Assembly: GCF_027409185.1 (NCBI RefSeq)
Contig: NC_084462.1
Location: 186,708,071 to 186,772,070 of the forward strand
Direction: 5' to 3'
From: Cynocephalus volans
Lineage: Eukaryota > Chordata > Mammalia > Dermoptera > Cynocephalidae
Length of the DNA: 64,000 nucleotides
Made by a program: the position numbers and the translations under genes. This document shows positions 47,590-60,104 of this stretch, piece by piece (position 1 is the first letter of the stretch; each line of letters opens with the position of its first letter). The notes below the pieces were generated by a model that was not told the origin of the DNA, searched no databases, and worked only from the letters and a program-made list of their open reading frames with translations.

Positions 47590-48306
47590 ACCACTGATGT
47601 GTACCCAGAGGAGTGTAAATCATCTGTGGAAGGAACTCCCGCACCCCATGTTTATTCAGGCTATATTTATAATAGCCAAGATTTGGAACCAGCATAAACG
47701 TTTGTTGACAGATGATTGGATAATGAAAATGTGGTGCATATACACAGTAAAATACTACTCAGCCATAAAGGAAAACAAAGTTTTGTCATTCACAACACTG
47801 ATGAACATGGAGAATTTCATCAAAAATGAAGTAAGCCAGGCACAGAAAGAGAAATTCCACAGATTGTCACTCAGAGAGAGGGGGGGGAGGAAGGAAGGAA
47901 GGAAGGAAGGAAGGAAGGAAGGAAAGAGAAACAATAATAATAATGTTAAATTTCAGATGGAGAGAACTGACCTGTGGTTACGAGAGGCAGGAAGGGGATG
48001 GGGTTTAGTGAGTGGTTGGTTCGTGGACACATGCCACCCAGATAGAAAAAAGTATGTCGTGTGGGTGCACAGCGGAGCCAGGCCTCTGTAATTAACATTC
48101 ATTTGCTGCATGTCATCTACTGGCTGGAAGAGAGGAGATAGAACGTCATCATCACAAGCAAGTCATTCAGTTTTGTAACGATGAATGTGCTAATTACTCT
48201 GATGTGATCAACAGACATTGTGCACATGTATTGCTATTCAACTGTGTACCCCACAAATATGTAAAATCTAAATGTCTTAAATGAATGAATGAATGAATGA
48301 ATGAAT
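47590..48306 (+). mobile_element. LINE-1, right part, after the provirus
   Basis: Continues the L1 interrupted at 39855: GTGTACCCAGAGGAGTG, then the ORF2 tail and 3' UTR. It ends with an (AATG)n run at 48280-48306. It contains a GGAA microsatellite. Confidence 0.85.
47887..47924 (+). repeat. (GGAA)n microsatellite
   Basis: About nine units of GGAA within the L1 3' region. Confidence 0.95.
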
Positions 48307-49550
48307 TGGACATATTGAAAGAAACATGATCATGAGGACACCATGAACTATGAACACCATTTTGAGATGTGAACTCTACGGTGACGGTGACTGGGAGCTG
48401 CTGTTCATGGTCTCATGCAGGTTACAGCCTGATCAGCGGGGAAGGGGAATGTTAAATAAAATTTGTGGGGGGCCAGTGATTTATACTAGGCTCCCTGTGC
48501 CAGGTCGCACAGACCAAACAAATATGACATTTGACTGCCATAGCAGAGCTTCAGTTAATTGGAGGAGGCTCTGTAACCAATTAATTAATTACACTGTAAG
48601 CAATTATGTTGTTTCTACAGTGCAGTTTATTTTCTACAAATGCTTTAAGAGAATGTGATTTTTGTGGTTCTCTGAACCTGCTGTAGTCTGGAGGGCTGCC
48701 TGGTTCATGATTTTTGTTTTGTTCACTTTCTTTCTTTTCCTTTGCTCTGTTTTGTTTTTGTTTGACCAAAGAAACTCAGTTGAAATTTAAAACTTGTCTG
48801 TTTCACAAATCTGAGAAATGTATCTACCTGCTCCAAATATAACTGCATGACAGCTTGACTAGAACAAATTACCCTCCACAGCATCCTTTCATGCACACGA
48901 CTCTACAGCAGCTCCAGGTGCAGGAATGTAAGTGGGGTGTCCCTGAGCTCGCATGTGAAGCCCACCTCACTGAAGGGCGTCCTGACAGCAGAGACCAAAC
49001 GGATGAGTCCACGTGCTGTAGGAGGGCGCTTTGTTATGATTACTGTCGTTGTTGTCGTGTTGACTGGTGATTACTCACAGACATCCAGTGGGGTGTTGGC
49101 CCATCCTAGTGCTGTGCAGCTGCTCTCCCCTCACCTCGGGAGGATGGGGAGGCGGAGGGTTGAGGCTTGTAAGGGACTCAGAGAAAACGTGCTGCTGTGC
49201 GGAAGAGAGAAATTGGGAGGAAGTGCAGGATGAACGGGGGCTCCTCTGCCTCCTGTTGCTTGTCCATGGGGCTGCCCCTGTGACTCCCTGGTGTCACTCC
49301 CTGTACCTCGGTCATAGAGGGAAATTGGAGCCAATGAAGCCAGAGGCACGAAGGCCCTGAGTGTGGAGTGAGTTCGGATGCAGTGAGGATGCAGTGAGCA
49401 TCCCCACGCTCCACCACGTGACACTCCACCCTTCGGCCCCTACGATCTTATCTGCCCGTGTCCTGACAGGGCCCAGGGGACAGGTATCACAAGGTGATTT
49501 ATCCTCTCAGTTCACTAATGGGCCATGAAACCTAAAACTCAATGTTCAGT
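48307..49550. other. Intergenic spacer without recognised genes
   Basis: About 1.2 kb of rising GC content. No V motif, RNA gene or repeat family recognised. The overlapping frames near 48.9-49.4 kb on both strands have no family features. Confidence 0.4.
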
Positions 49551-49559
49551 TTCTATGCA

Positions 49560-52300
49560 GCCTAGTCCATCCCAGTCGTAATAGGTTGTTGTCAGGAGAG
49601 AGCTCAGAGAATCTCCAAACCCATGGTTCAGAATGGGCCACAGACCCCTCACATGCCATGCTGGGCCACAGACTCCTCACATGTCTGGCTGGGTAACCAC
49701 CGCTCACATATGGTTCCACGAGCTAGATATTTGGGAAAGATCCCGGGTGCCATTGGAAGATGACATGAGGTAAGTCCTCAGCCTCCTCAGCAGCAGCAGT
49801 GGCAGCAGTGGTGGTGGCCTCCTGGAGCATCCCAGTGGCACTGGCAGCAACAGCCTTGCTGTGGCCCACCTGGGGCATCCTGGTGGCAAGGGTCACTGTG
49901 CATCAGATCCACCCATCCTTTATATTTAAGTCCAACAACCACGAACGCCTGGGTGTCAGTTAGACAACCCCATAAGCAGACAATATCCAAGGAACACCTG
50001 GGCACACGTCGCAGTTACATATTCACGTCAAACACTCAGCAAGATTCCCGAGGGAGCCTGACCATTTGTCTTTGCTTTCCCTACAATCCACACCTACAGG
50101 GTTCCTCGCCATACAATCGACACATTTGGAATCTTCTGTGATGTTCCCTTACCGAGCATAACTGACCCTTGCATTCACATAACCTCAGTACCTACTGTAT
50201 GTTCTATACACCTTGAGGTCTGTCACCACAGATCTACATTCCATTCCTGCCATCCCAAAAGTCATTAGCTTGTCCCAGCACCAGCTCAGAAGCCCGAAGT
50301 CTCATCTGAGGCTAAAGGTAAAACTCCTTCTATTTGTGAACCTGTAAAAATAAAAAACAAATTTATCTACTTCGAGGTACAGTGGGACAGACACTGGGTA
50401 CATATTCCCATTCCAAAAGCGAGGAATAGACAAGAAGAAAGAAAAACCAGGCCCCGAACAAATTCAAAACCCAACAGGGCAAACATGAAGCGCAGTGGAG
50501 CATCTGGGCCCCCAAAGCACAGGGCAGCCTCACTCCTACAGCTCCGCTAGGTGAAGCCCATTGAGCCGCCCTGGTACCTGCAGCTCTTCCATGCCAGTGC
50601 TGACTTTGCCAGCAAACCCACAGTTCTGGGCTCCTGGCGGCACTCCTGCCATCCTGGCTGCACTAGGCACTTCCCCAGTAGATGACCTCTGCTGCAGCTC
50701 CGCCCCTGCAGCTGGTCTCTGCCTGGGTCCCAAGGCTTTTCCATATGTCCTGTGGACCCTGGGTGGAGGCTGCCACGTCTCCACTGCACTCATTTTCTAC
50801 TGGCCTGCAGACTCAACATGACACAGATGCCACCATGGTTTTCAGCTTTATGCTCCCCAGAGCTGCTGAGGCAGAGTTGCTGTAGCCAGAGCAGCCAGAA
50901 TGCAGGGCGCAGTTGGATGAGGGCAACAATGCCCAGGTCTGTCCTCCAGAAAAATCTCCATTCTCCTCGGCCTCTGGGTCTGTGATGGGAGGGGCGCTCT
51001 TCCAAACTTCTGAAATGCCTTCAGAGCCTTTCTCCCATTGTCTTGGATATTAGCATCCAGCTGCCCCATCCTGGGCTCCTGAGTTACTTGAATCAGCTTG
51101 GCATTTGCCCGCAGTTCACTCACAGTCTCAGGCAGTTCTCCAACATTCGCTCACACAGTTCCAACAGCTGCATTCACACACCCCCTCAAGGAGTGGTTGT
51201 CCTGCCCTTGCTCATGTCTGCAGCTATCCTGTAACCATTTCCACATCATAATGGAGGCTGACTTGTCCACCTTTTCACCAGGTGAAAACATACGTGAAAT
51301 TCTGCAAGGGCGGCCATCCTCAGGTAACCTGCCTATCTGTATGTGGCACTTTTTTCTCGGGTTACTAGGGCACCTGTCAGGCCATCGGGCTTCTGTGGCA
51401 CCCTGTGAATCTTCTCAGGTTTACATGGCACCCAGCAAGCTTTCCCAGGTATATCCAGCACCCAGTGAGCCATCTGCATGTCAGACAACTGTGACATGTG
51501 TTTACTATGTCTTCTCCAGAGCACATCACACCATCCACCCCTGGGTCCCATAACTGCAGCAGCCAGGGGCTCTGCCTGTTTCTGCCACTTTACTCTTTCC
51601 CAAGCCAACCAATTCGACCTGGGTGTATGGGACATAGGTCGTGAATTTGGTCACCTGTGCGTTGCCTGCCAGTCTGCTTGGTCCCATAGGCTGCTCGTCT
51701 TCCACTTTCTGATGAGCAAAAGGTCACTCCAGGAGATGCACAGTCTCCCCCAACTCGCCATCAGGTTGGTCATCCCCAGTGTTGGAAGCCGGAGTGACCT
51801 GTTGCTGTACTTCAGCCTCCAGGGCAAGTAGCTGTGTTCCCAAGTCTGCTTTCTGTTGCAAATCTTCAGGCCATGTTGCTTCATGGGGTTTCTGGTCCAT
51901 TTTGGCTCACAGTACAGTGAGCAACAGCCAGACCTGGTCAGCGGGAAAGCAGCCACTGGGGGACACATGCTCAAGTGCAGCCACATTTCCTGCCACTCCC
52001 TAGGGGCTTTCTGCTTCTTTACTTGCTTGGCATCCTACCCATGACACCAGTTACTGGCCTCTTTTACCTGCTTGGAATCCGACCGACAACTCTGACTGTC
52101 AGGCTAGGCCTCAGAGAACCTTCAAACCCATTGTACAGACTGGGTCACAGATCTGTTATATAAAGACTGGGTCACATAACCCTCATGTGCCAGGCTGGGT
52201 CACCAGCCCCACCCAGAGTTCACATGCAGTTCTGTTAATGGGGATACCCTTCCATGACATCCCTCCTGGACTGGACATTGGCACAAATCCACACACCCTG
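49560..52300 (-). mobile_element. ERV-L/MaLR-like element, gag-bearing, minus strand
   Basis: The segments at about 49590-49700 and 52100-52210 share words (TCTCCAAACCCAT / CTTCAAACCCAT, ACAGACTGGGTCACAGA-type, CTCACATGCCATGCTGGG / CTCATGTGCCAGGCTGGG). I read them as remnants of the two LTRs. Just inside the right one, on the minus strand, TGGTGTCATGGGTAGGAT (52032-52049) resembles a tRNA-Leu-type primer site as used by ERV-L. Between them, about 51.99 to 50.55 kb, broken minus-strand frames resemble an ERV-L/MaLR gag, including a glutamate/glutamine-rich coil near 51.8 kb. All frames are interrupted. Confidence 0.45.
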
Positions 52301-52319
52301 CAGTCTGACCAATTGTGAG

Positions 52320-54430
52320 CTTCAGCATAGGTGGCAGGCCAGGTCAGAAAGGCATTCACCATTGCTACAGGAAGGACCCTGAAAATGAGGAAGGTACAGA
52401 GATAAGACAAAAGGTTTAAAAAGCATGAGAAAAGGTAAGACTTTATCTAATAATAATATAGCTGCTGTTTGATAACATAGGCCAACAGCACCCATTATTT
52501 GGGCATTTTCCAGGGTGGGCAGTGCCACACATTTAACCTTTGACATTATCATTAGGTACAATATTATCGTAGCTGCGAGCCTCAACTGGAGGCCACACCA
52601 GTAACCTAATTTCTGTCCCCTTCTTAATGAGTGCCATGGGGGCTCTAGTGGTGAGGGAGGCTCCCATTTAGATAAAGAGTGGTTGAGTGTGATGCCAGAG
52701 GTAAGGTCTCCCCCAATGCAATGACAACAGCAAGACACCTGGGAGGGGGTGCCACTTTAGTTTCCAGTCTATCAAAGTGTCACCGGGTGGGACGTCCTGT
52801 GGCAAATGCAGAACCAGTCCCTCAACTGCCGGATGGAATGCAGTCCCCCTTCTTGTCCTTGCATGTTTAGAGCTGTGGTTATTGGTGTGTGTCCTGCAAG
52901 CCAGTCATCCACAGACTTGTGCACTATGAGGCAGCATTTATGAGTCTTATGGCTTCAGTCACTTGGGAAAACATGCCCTGCTGGTCCTCTCTGATGCCAA
53001 CGTTTTCAGTGTAGTTTTCAACATCCCATTCATACGTTCAATGAGTCCAGTGGTTGTGTGGTTACAAGGCAGATGAAAAGTCCACACTATGATGTGGGCC
53101 TCTGACGACTCTTAGGCAACATGTCCAGTGAAATGACTCCTGTGATCCCTGTCTACAAGCCAGGACCCCAGACGTGTCTACCTGCCATAGAGTGACAGGT
53201 GGGTGGAACACCCAATATTCCCTGGCAGGTGTCTTGGGGACATGGTCTCAAATGACTCTGTGGAAAATCCTTGTCTTCAGCCTGAATATCTGAACATTTT
53301 ATGGGCAGAGCAGTCTCTTCTCTGTGTCCTATATTCTTTGTTGGCCCCAGTGTCTGGAATTTTGATGAGCCCAGTCAGCCACTTCAGAGGGTGTTAGCAA
53401 GTCTTATAGCAGAACAGCTGGGGCTGTAGGTAAGGCATCAGCCTCATGAGTGCACAGCAAGGTGGTTGCGGACTGAGCTGACAGTAGCCTTAAGACACCT
53501 GGGGTTGTGGCTTGAAGCAGATTCCTCATGTCCCTCCACAATTCCACACCCCAAAGAGTCTTTGAGTATTGTCCAGTTTTGTTGTTGTTTTTGTCGTGTT
53601 TTGTGGTTTTTTTTTTTTTTTTTGGTTTTGGTTTTTGTACCACGGTGGCATCCAAGTCGTCAGACCGTTCTAAACAGCATCAACTTGTGAGTCAGTGTGA
53701 TCCTCACCACTTGAATTTCAGTGCACTGGCTTCTCAGTTTAGTTCTTCCTTCATACCAGATGATGCCAGAGCACAACAGGATGGCAGAGAAATGGCAGGT
53801 GAGTGGATTTCCCTGCTTCTACCATCTCCACACCAGATATCCTAGTGACGGGTGTCTACACCTTCCACCACAGAATGGAGAGGTGGAGCAAAATCTGCTA
53901 GTGTTGGGGTGGGGTCCAAATTCATGTATGTAACCAGGCCCCAGCAGTGTGTATAGTTCTTCTGACAGCAGACTAGTTTTGTAAGTGTTTCAATGTCGTA
54001 ATTAGTATGTCATTTCTGCAATGCACTAACATGAGCCCAGACACTCATCAGCTTCAAAAGCATGTCTTTAATTCAGCCACTCACTGGCACGGAGGTGCAC
54101 ACTTCCACCAGCAAGTTGATGTCAAAACTTCAGTCTGCTGCAGTGTCAGATAGTTGGCCAGGATCTGTTCTCAATAGAGCTGTGTATGGTTTTCCTACTT
54201 TTCTGTAGCGGTGTCCAGAACCCTAATGGGATGCAGTTCCCATTCTGCTTCCACCATGGACCCCAATCAAATCCCTCTAGATAGACACTAGCATCCATTT
54301 TATATCTTACACCTGGCATCAACTTTTCTATGACCTGTACATGTTTGGCAAACAATTTAGCTTTATCAAGTGCCTCTTGTGGGCAGCATTCCTATCCTAG
54401 CTACCGACCCTCTTCACTATAGCATCGATG
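52320..54430 (-). pseudogene. ERV-L-like pol relic (RNase H, integrase), minus strand
   Basis: Broken frames in pol order on the minus strand. Near 54.25-54.15 kb there is a GFWTPLQKSRKTIHS stretch resembling the end of RT/start of RNase H. Near 53.2 kb LWQVDTSG matches the integrase WQVDYIG motif. Near 53.05-52.95 kb, TTTGLIERMNGMLKTTLKTL contains a glutamate at the position of the third catalytic residue. These are class III (ERV-L) features. Stops and frame changes throughout. Its left neighbour is the LTR-like block near 52.1-52.3 kb. Confidence 0.6.
53600..53635 (+). repeat. T-rich/GT-rich tract
   Basis: A T-run at about 53608-53626 followed by GGTTTTGGTTTTTG inside the pol relic. It is probably a small A-tail-derived insertion on the minus strand. 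Confidence 0.4.
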
Positions 54431-54670
54431 GGTCTCGACATTTGTGCTAGTTGCATGTTTCCACACATGGATATCCCGATTTCCCAGCACCATTTCTTGA
54501 AGAGGCTGTCCTCTGCCCGTTTAATGTTCTTGTGATATTACTGAAGATCAATTGGCTGTAAACATGTGGGTTGATTTCTAGGTTCTCTATTCAGTTCCAT
54601 TGATCCACGTGTCTGCTTTTAAGCCAGTACTATGCTGTTCTGGTAGCCATAACTTTGTAGGATAACTTGA
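54431..54670 (-). mobile_element. LINE-1 ORF2 fragment, antisense
   Basis: CACATGGATATCCCGATTTCC, CACCATTTCTTGAAGAGGC and CAATTGGCTGTAAACATGTG are antisense L1 ORF2 words. It truncates the ERV-L pol relic. Confidence 0.75.
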
Positions 54671-56590
54671 AGACCTGCTGGAGGACACAACAGCATCACA
54701 ACAATTAAATTCTAGGGGAAAATTTAATCAAATAGGTGAAAATATGTATACTGAGCACTCTAAAGCATTGATGAAAAAAAGAATGAAAATGACGGAAAAA
54801 AAAAACCAACCAAAAAACCTGTGTTCACAGATTTGAAGAATTAATGTAATTGTGAGTTTTATACTATGCCAAGCATTAAACACAATCTTTATCAAAATCG
54901 CACTTCAATTTTTTACACATAAATGAAAAGAAATTCTAAAATTTGTTTAAAACCACAGAAGACCTCAAATAGCCAAAGCAATTCTGAACTCAACAACAAA
55001 GCTAAAGTCCATGCATGATTTTTACATTACAAAAAAGAATGAAAAGTTTTCTACTGAACCTTTTTGAGACTATGTTATAAGACTGTAAGTCATGTTCAAC
55101 GTTACTGGGAAATATTGGTTTTACCTTTATTGCTTGTTTAGACAACCGTAATCATACTTTGCTGCAAACTGCAAGTCCTGATCTTTCTGCTGGTAACTGT
55201 CATTCTGATGTCAATTTGGGTTTCTTAGCCCTTTTGCGCACAGCTCAGGCATGATCCCTTGCACACCTCTCAGGACGCAGCCTGGAGCCTTGACTGTGGT
55301 CTGCACCCACATTCATTCTCTGAGCCTGTGCTTTGTGGGTCCCCTTCAGCTACACACCTGCAGGTCAGGTGGTGAGCCAGGTCTCCATGCAGATGCAGCG
55401 GCTTCCTCTCCACCTGCTCCTCTCCCTGCTGCTGTCTCCATTGGCTGCTTCCTAGGGGGTTCCCTTTCTGTCTTTAATTCTTCCAAGGCAGAGTTTCAAT
55501 GTTGCAGGTGTATGAATTCAGCAGGGATGGAGAATTCCAGATTCTCACACCACCAGGACATGGCTGGGAGGGAAAGGGGTGCTGCCTGGTTGTTGGCACT
55601 TATGGTGTCCTGTGGACACAGCAAAAACAATTCCGATTCACAGGGACTGCGGTCATCACCTTTCTACCTTCTAGAATGTGATATATAAAGATATTTCATA
55701 ACCCATCAACAGAAGGATTAAATGATCAATTAAAAATGGGCAAGGAATGGAATACACCTGAAAAGTGAATAAGAGAAATATCTGAAGAGCAAATGAAAAG
55801 ATCGTCAATGTCATCAGTTATCAGGAAAATACAAATAAAAACACAAGGAAGCACTTCAGATCCACTAAAGTGGCCCCAATTTAAAGGAAATGAAGAAGTA
55901 TCCTCATGGATATGTAGACATTGGAAAAATTGCAGAGAGCTGGTGTTCAGGCAAAATGGTAGAACGACTGTGGCCACGATTCTGGCAGTTATGTAAACAG
56001 TTTAATGCAGAATTTCGCCATGACCCAGTAATTCCACTCCTATTTATAAGCCAAGATAAGTGAAAAGAGGTGCCCAACAGAAATTTCCATGAATGATCAC
56101 AGCAGCACTATTCACAGGAGCTAAAAAGTGAATAATTCCAAACTTTCACTGACTGATGTGTTGATAAACAAATGTGGTAGAATTGGAAAGTATTCACCTA
56201 TAGAAACGAATGAGGTACTGACACACGCGACAACAAGAATGAACTTTGAAATCATTACAGCATGTAGAAGAAGCAGACCCAAAAGACCACGTATTATATA
56301 ATTCCATTTTTATGAAATATGCAGAACAGGTGAATCCATAGAGACAGAAATCATATGAGTGGTTTCTAGGGGCATTCAGAGACAGGAATGAAAAGTGACT
56401 GTGTGTAGGGTGTGGGCTTTACTGTTGAGGCAATGAAAATGTCCTGTAACTAGACACTGGTGATAGCTAACAAACCGTGTGAAAATATTGTGTCACTAGA
56501 CTGTATAGTTTAAAATGGTTAAAATGCTGAACGTAATTTTATATAAATTGTACCATCACATGCCTTAAAGAAAACATATTAAATTCAACT
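54671..56590 (+). mobile_element. Diverged LINE-1 sequence with a unique insert
   Basis: Sense L1 ORF2 fragments at about 54690-55010 and an older ORF2 tail plus 3' UTR at about 55690-56580 (CCAAATTTAAAGGAAATG-type phrases, CATGACCCAGTAATTCCACTCC). Between them, 55.1-55.68 kb is not recognisable L1 and could be unique or LTR DNA. Confidence 0.5.
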
Positions 56591-56733
56591 TGTTTTTACA
56601 TTAATCGTTTTAAGGTAACAGAAACCACATTTTAAAGGAACCCACAAAAAGCAAATGAAAAAAAACATAATAATAAGATTTCCTGAGAAAGACTTCTAGT
56701 GAAAAAGGACTGAAAGGAAACCCTGTTTATCTT

Positions 56734-56745
56734 CTGCACCTGCTC
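56734..56745 (-). promoter_or_regulatory. Conserved 12-mer CTGCACCTGCTC downstream of V
   Basis: 110 bp past the heptamer of the clan II pseudogene. The CTCF-like motif expected between it and the RSS is degenerate here. Confidence 0.45.
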
Positions 56746-56822
56746 TTCAGTGGAAATTCCGTACTAAGTTTGCGCTGAGCTCCTCCTACCGCCAAGTCCA
56801 CTCCTGTCTTCCAGCAGAGGTT

Positions 56823-57284
56823 TGTTTGTATCTGGGCTTGAACTGAATTCCCCTCACTGTATTTCTCACTCAGTAGTACATGGTGGTGTCCTGGGATCTC
56901 AGGCCACTCCTAGTTAAAGAAGTTTGGCTCCTGGATGTTTCCCTCGTGATGCTGACTTGGGATTTAAGAGTTGTGCTTCCACACACCTCATATCATACTG
57001 ACCCACTCCAGTCCCCTTTCTGGAGGCTGGTGGATCCAGTGCCCATCACAGCTGGTTAAAGAGAATCAAGAAATAGTGCAAGTGAGGAACAGGTTCTGTG
57101 AGGGCCTCACCAGGCACAGCCCTGTTTCCTGCAGTGTGACTTGGACAGGAAACCTAGGGGTAAGGAGCATCACCATCAGTCAAACACACTGGAAACCCCA
57201 TGCCCAAGTCCCTTTCCTGAAGTCCCAGAGACACTCACAGCAGGGAGTGGCCACCAGGCAGAGGAGCAGCCCCACGACATCCAT
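56823..57284 (-). pseudogene. Clan II IGHV pseudogene (IGHV4/IGHV2-like)
   Basis: Leader exon 57284-57239 is intact and encodes MDVVGLLLCLVATPC with a GTGAGT donor. The V exon (57153-56862) has a CCTAG acceptor and begins QVTLQETG after the leader tail. Cys23 (LTCTIS), Trp41 (HWIHQPPERGLEW) and a VSITRETSRSQ framework 3 are readable. Stops occur in the CDR2 region, and TAC TAC TGA replaces the codon of Cys104 with a stop. RSS: heptamer TACAGTG (56855-56861), 23-bp spacer, nonamer ATACAAACA. The leader and the FSLT/HW.(R)QPP words resemble mouse IGHV2 (Q52) more than the IGHV4 genes in this window. Confidence 0.85.
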
Positions 57285-58910
57285 GCTCTGATGAAGGGCT
57301 CCTGGTGGAAGGAGACTGGGGCTGCTTCTCCAAGGGCTGGGCGTTCAGCCTGACACTGGGGTCTGCTTTGCACGAGGGAGGTCTCTGAGGTTATAAGTGT
57401 GGAGCAGAGTGGAGGGTGTCGACCTACCCTTCATTTGTGCAGAATGTTTTACCTTTTGCTGCTGAAAGGAAATTTGGAGGCAGAACTTCAAAGACTCTTC
57501 TTTGCCTCACTGCCTGGTCATCATCCGGTCTCCAGAAAAATATTAAGAGAAGTGGAAATGGAGAATGCAGAGTTTGTCATCACAGAACATGTAGAAATGC
57601 TTCAAGTGATTTCTGGTTCCAGGAGAAGTCCGTGACCTTTTGATCCTCACGTGCTCCATTCCCATGTCTGGTCTTTGAAACTGATGGTCAGTCAGTGGCC
57701 TCAGTCTCTCTGCACACACATCGCTTATGTGTGACTTCAATAAAACAGTTGTGCTTCTGGAGAATCTTGGAGTTGGTTCCCTTCAGAACAGGCAGACTTT
57801 CCTCAGATAGACAGATATGAGTATGTGCCTTTGTGGGGTGTGTGTGTGTGTATTTTAGAGAAACAGAGAGACAGAGAGACAGAGAGGCCTCTAGTACATC
57901 CGGCTTCTCAGAGACAGTTACCAAGGTAAACATATAGACATGAATATCCCTCCACTTTTGGAACAACCACATGGGATTAGAAATATTACTGTGGAAATTT
58001 CTAGAAAACTCCATCTTCCTCAGTCTCATTCACAAATCATCTGTTCACACTCCTGCCCCAACACTTCTAACGTCAGTCTTAACGGTCACATAAGACTCAG
58101 TCTTGAGGTTCATAATCTCATCACTTGCTTCTGCTCAGAGGTGACTCCTCGGTGGTGTTTTCTCCAGGGCAGATCCTCCTGCATCTGCAGACCTGTGAGA
58201 TGGACACGCTCTGTGCCCTGCCTCCCCTTACCCAATGTACTCTGGTGATTCATGTCGAGGATGATGATTATATCCCATCCCTTTCACCTGGGACTCAATG
58301 GATCACAGCAACTCTGAATGTCAGCTGGGCATAGGGTGCCAGTGTCGGGGTTCTGGTCCATTTCTACAGTTTGGTGATGACACTGCATGACCCACGGCTT
58401 CTGTCTTTGGGATTCTAGTCCCACCATTTTTGGCACACTTTCTTTCTCAATTTGAAATTGTTTGTGTTTGCAGTTGATTATTTCTTTTAGCCCTTTTTAT
58501 TTAAAATGAACTGCAAGAAGTTGTAAGTTGTGAAATTGTATTAAAATAGATGTACAAATTGCTCCCTTATGACAGTACAAGTCATACAGCAGACGATCTT
58601 AGGTAAACACAATAGAAACAATGACTTTGAAATGGAGAAGGTGTACAAATAAAAAATAGGGACTATACATTACATCTGTGTAAATCATCAGATTCCAAAT
58701 AAGAAAATGGTAAAGTGATTGGAGTAAATGACCTGTTTTCTCAGTTTGTGGGGTTTAAGAAAAATTTAGACTCAAGTGTAGAATGGTGGAGTAGGTGTAA
58801 AGGCAAAGATTTGCTCATTGAAATGGAAAATGCAGAAACCTACACACAAAAAAGAAAACAAACAAACAAATAAGAAACAACAACAACAAAAACATGCTCA
58901 CAGACTTGCT
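57285..58910. other. V 5' flank and spacer
   Basis: A degenerate octamer-like CTTTGCAC lies near 57367, upstream of the pseudogene leader. Short GT and GAGACA runs lie near 57838-57885. No gene recognised. Confidence 0.4.
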
Positions 58911-59060
58911 CTGCACCTGCTCCAGGTGCTGGGCCCTTTGGGCAGAGGGTCAGGAGTGCCACTCTAGATCAGTCCTGTGTCACCTTCTAGGGTTCTTGCT
59001 GCTTTCCCCAGACCAATGTTGTGGAGATTTTCCTCTGTGTTTTACTCTAATAGTACCATA
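58911..59060 (-). pseudogene. Possible V-segment relic (3' end and downstream flank)
   Basis: CTGCACCTGCTC at 58911-58922 is the same 12-mer that marks the downstream flank of six V segments here. About 110 bp further, CCTCTGTGTTTTACTCTAA resembles the heptamer plus framework 3 end of other V segments (TCACTGTGTCTCTCGCACAGTAA). Sequence beyond about 59060 is antisense L1. I infer that the body of a V segment was lost or displaced here. The match is short. Confidence 0.4.
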
Positions 59061-59099
59061 GTTTCAGGACTGAAATTTAATTATTATTCCACTATGAGT

Positions 59100-60060
59100 T
59101 GATTTTTGTGTAAGGGTGCAATTTCATTCTTTTGCATGTGGATATCCAATTTTCCCAACAAAATTCTGCAAGACATTTTGCTCTTCTCATTATGTGTTCT
59201 TGCCACCTTTGTTAAAAATCAGTTGAACATAAATGTTGGGTTTTATTTCTGGGCTCTCTGGACTATATGTCTGTATGTCTGTGTGTATGTCATCACCATA
59301 CTGTTTTGATTATTTTAGCTTTATAATAGATTCTGAACCATGATCAACTCAGAGTTATCTCTGGGATGCAAAGACGGTTCAAAAGAAGCAAGTAAATAAA
59401 TATGATAAATGCCATTACAGAATGAAGGGGAAAAACCTATAATCATCTCAACAGAGGCAGAAAAAGGACTTGACATCCTTCGATATCTTTTTAATAACAA
59501 AAATTTCAACAAATTAGTGATAGACATATTATCCTTCACTATATTAACGGTGATATAGGACAATCCCACAGCTAATGACATGCTTAACAGTGAAAGTCTG
59601 CCTTTGTTAAACATGATCAGAATAAGAACTTCTCTCACCACTTCCTTTCAACATAGAACTGGAAGTCTAGCCAGAACATTGAGGTAATAAAAATAAATAA
59701 ATGGCATCCACTTATGAAAGGATAATAAAAACTATATATTTGCTGATAACATGATCTCATATATAAAAACCCTAAAGACTCTGCCTGTTAACTGTGAGAA
59801 CCAACAAACACATTTAGTAATTTTGCATCCTAAAAAATCAGCACATAGAAAGCAGTAGTGTTTCTATACGCTACCAATAAACTATCTAAAAATAAATCAG
59901 TAAAACAATTCTATTAACAATAGCATCAGAAAAAATAATTAAATTCCTGGGAATAAATGTAACCAAATTGCTTAAAGATTTGAATATTGAAAACTCTAAA
60001 GCATTGATAAAAACTTGTAAGTAAAGGGCAGACACAAAAGTGCAGATCAAGGAAGCTACA
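59100..60060. mobile_element. LINE-1 with inverted 5' part
   Basis: Antisense ORF2 runs from about 59100 to 59335 (GATATCCAATTTTCCCAACA, TTTTGATTATTTTAGC). Sense ORF2 then runs from about 59336 to 60010 (ACAATCCCACAGCTAATGAC, ACTTCTCTCACCACTTCC). The arrangement again suggests twin priming. It is diverged and non-coding. Confidence 0.65.
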
Positions 60061-60104
60061 GAGCACCTAACAGGATGAATCAAAGCAAAAGAAATGAAGC
60101 ACAA

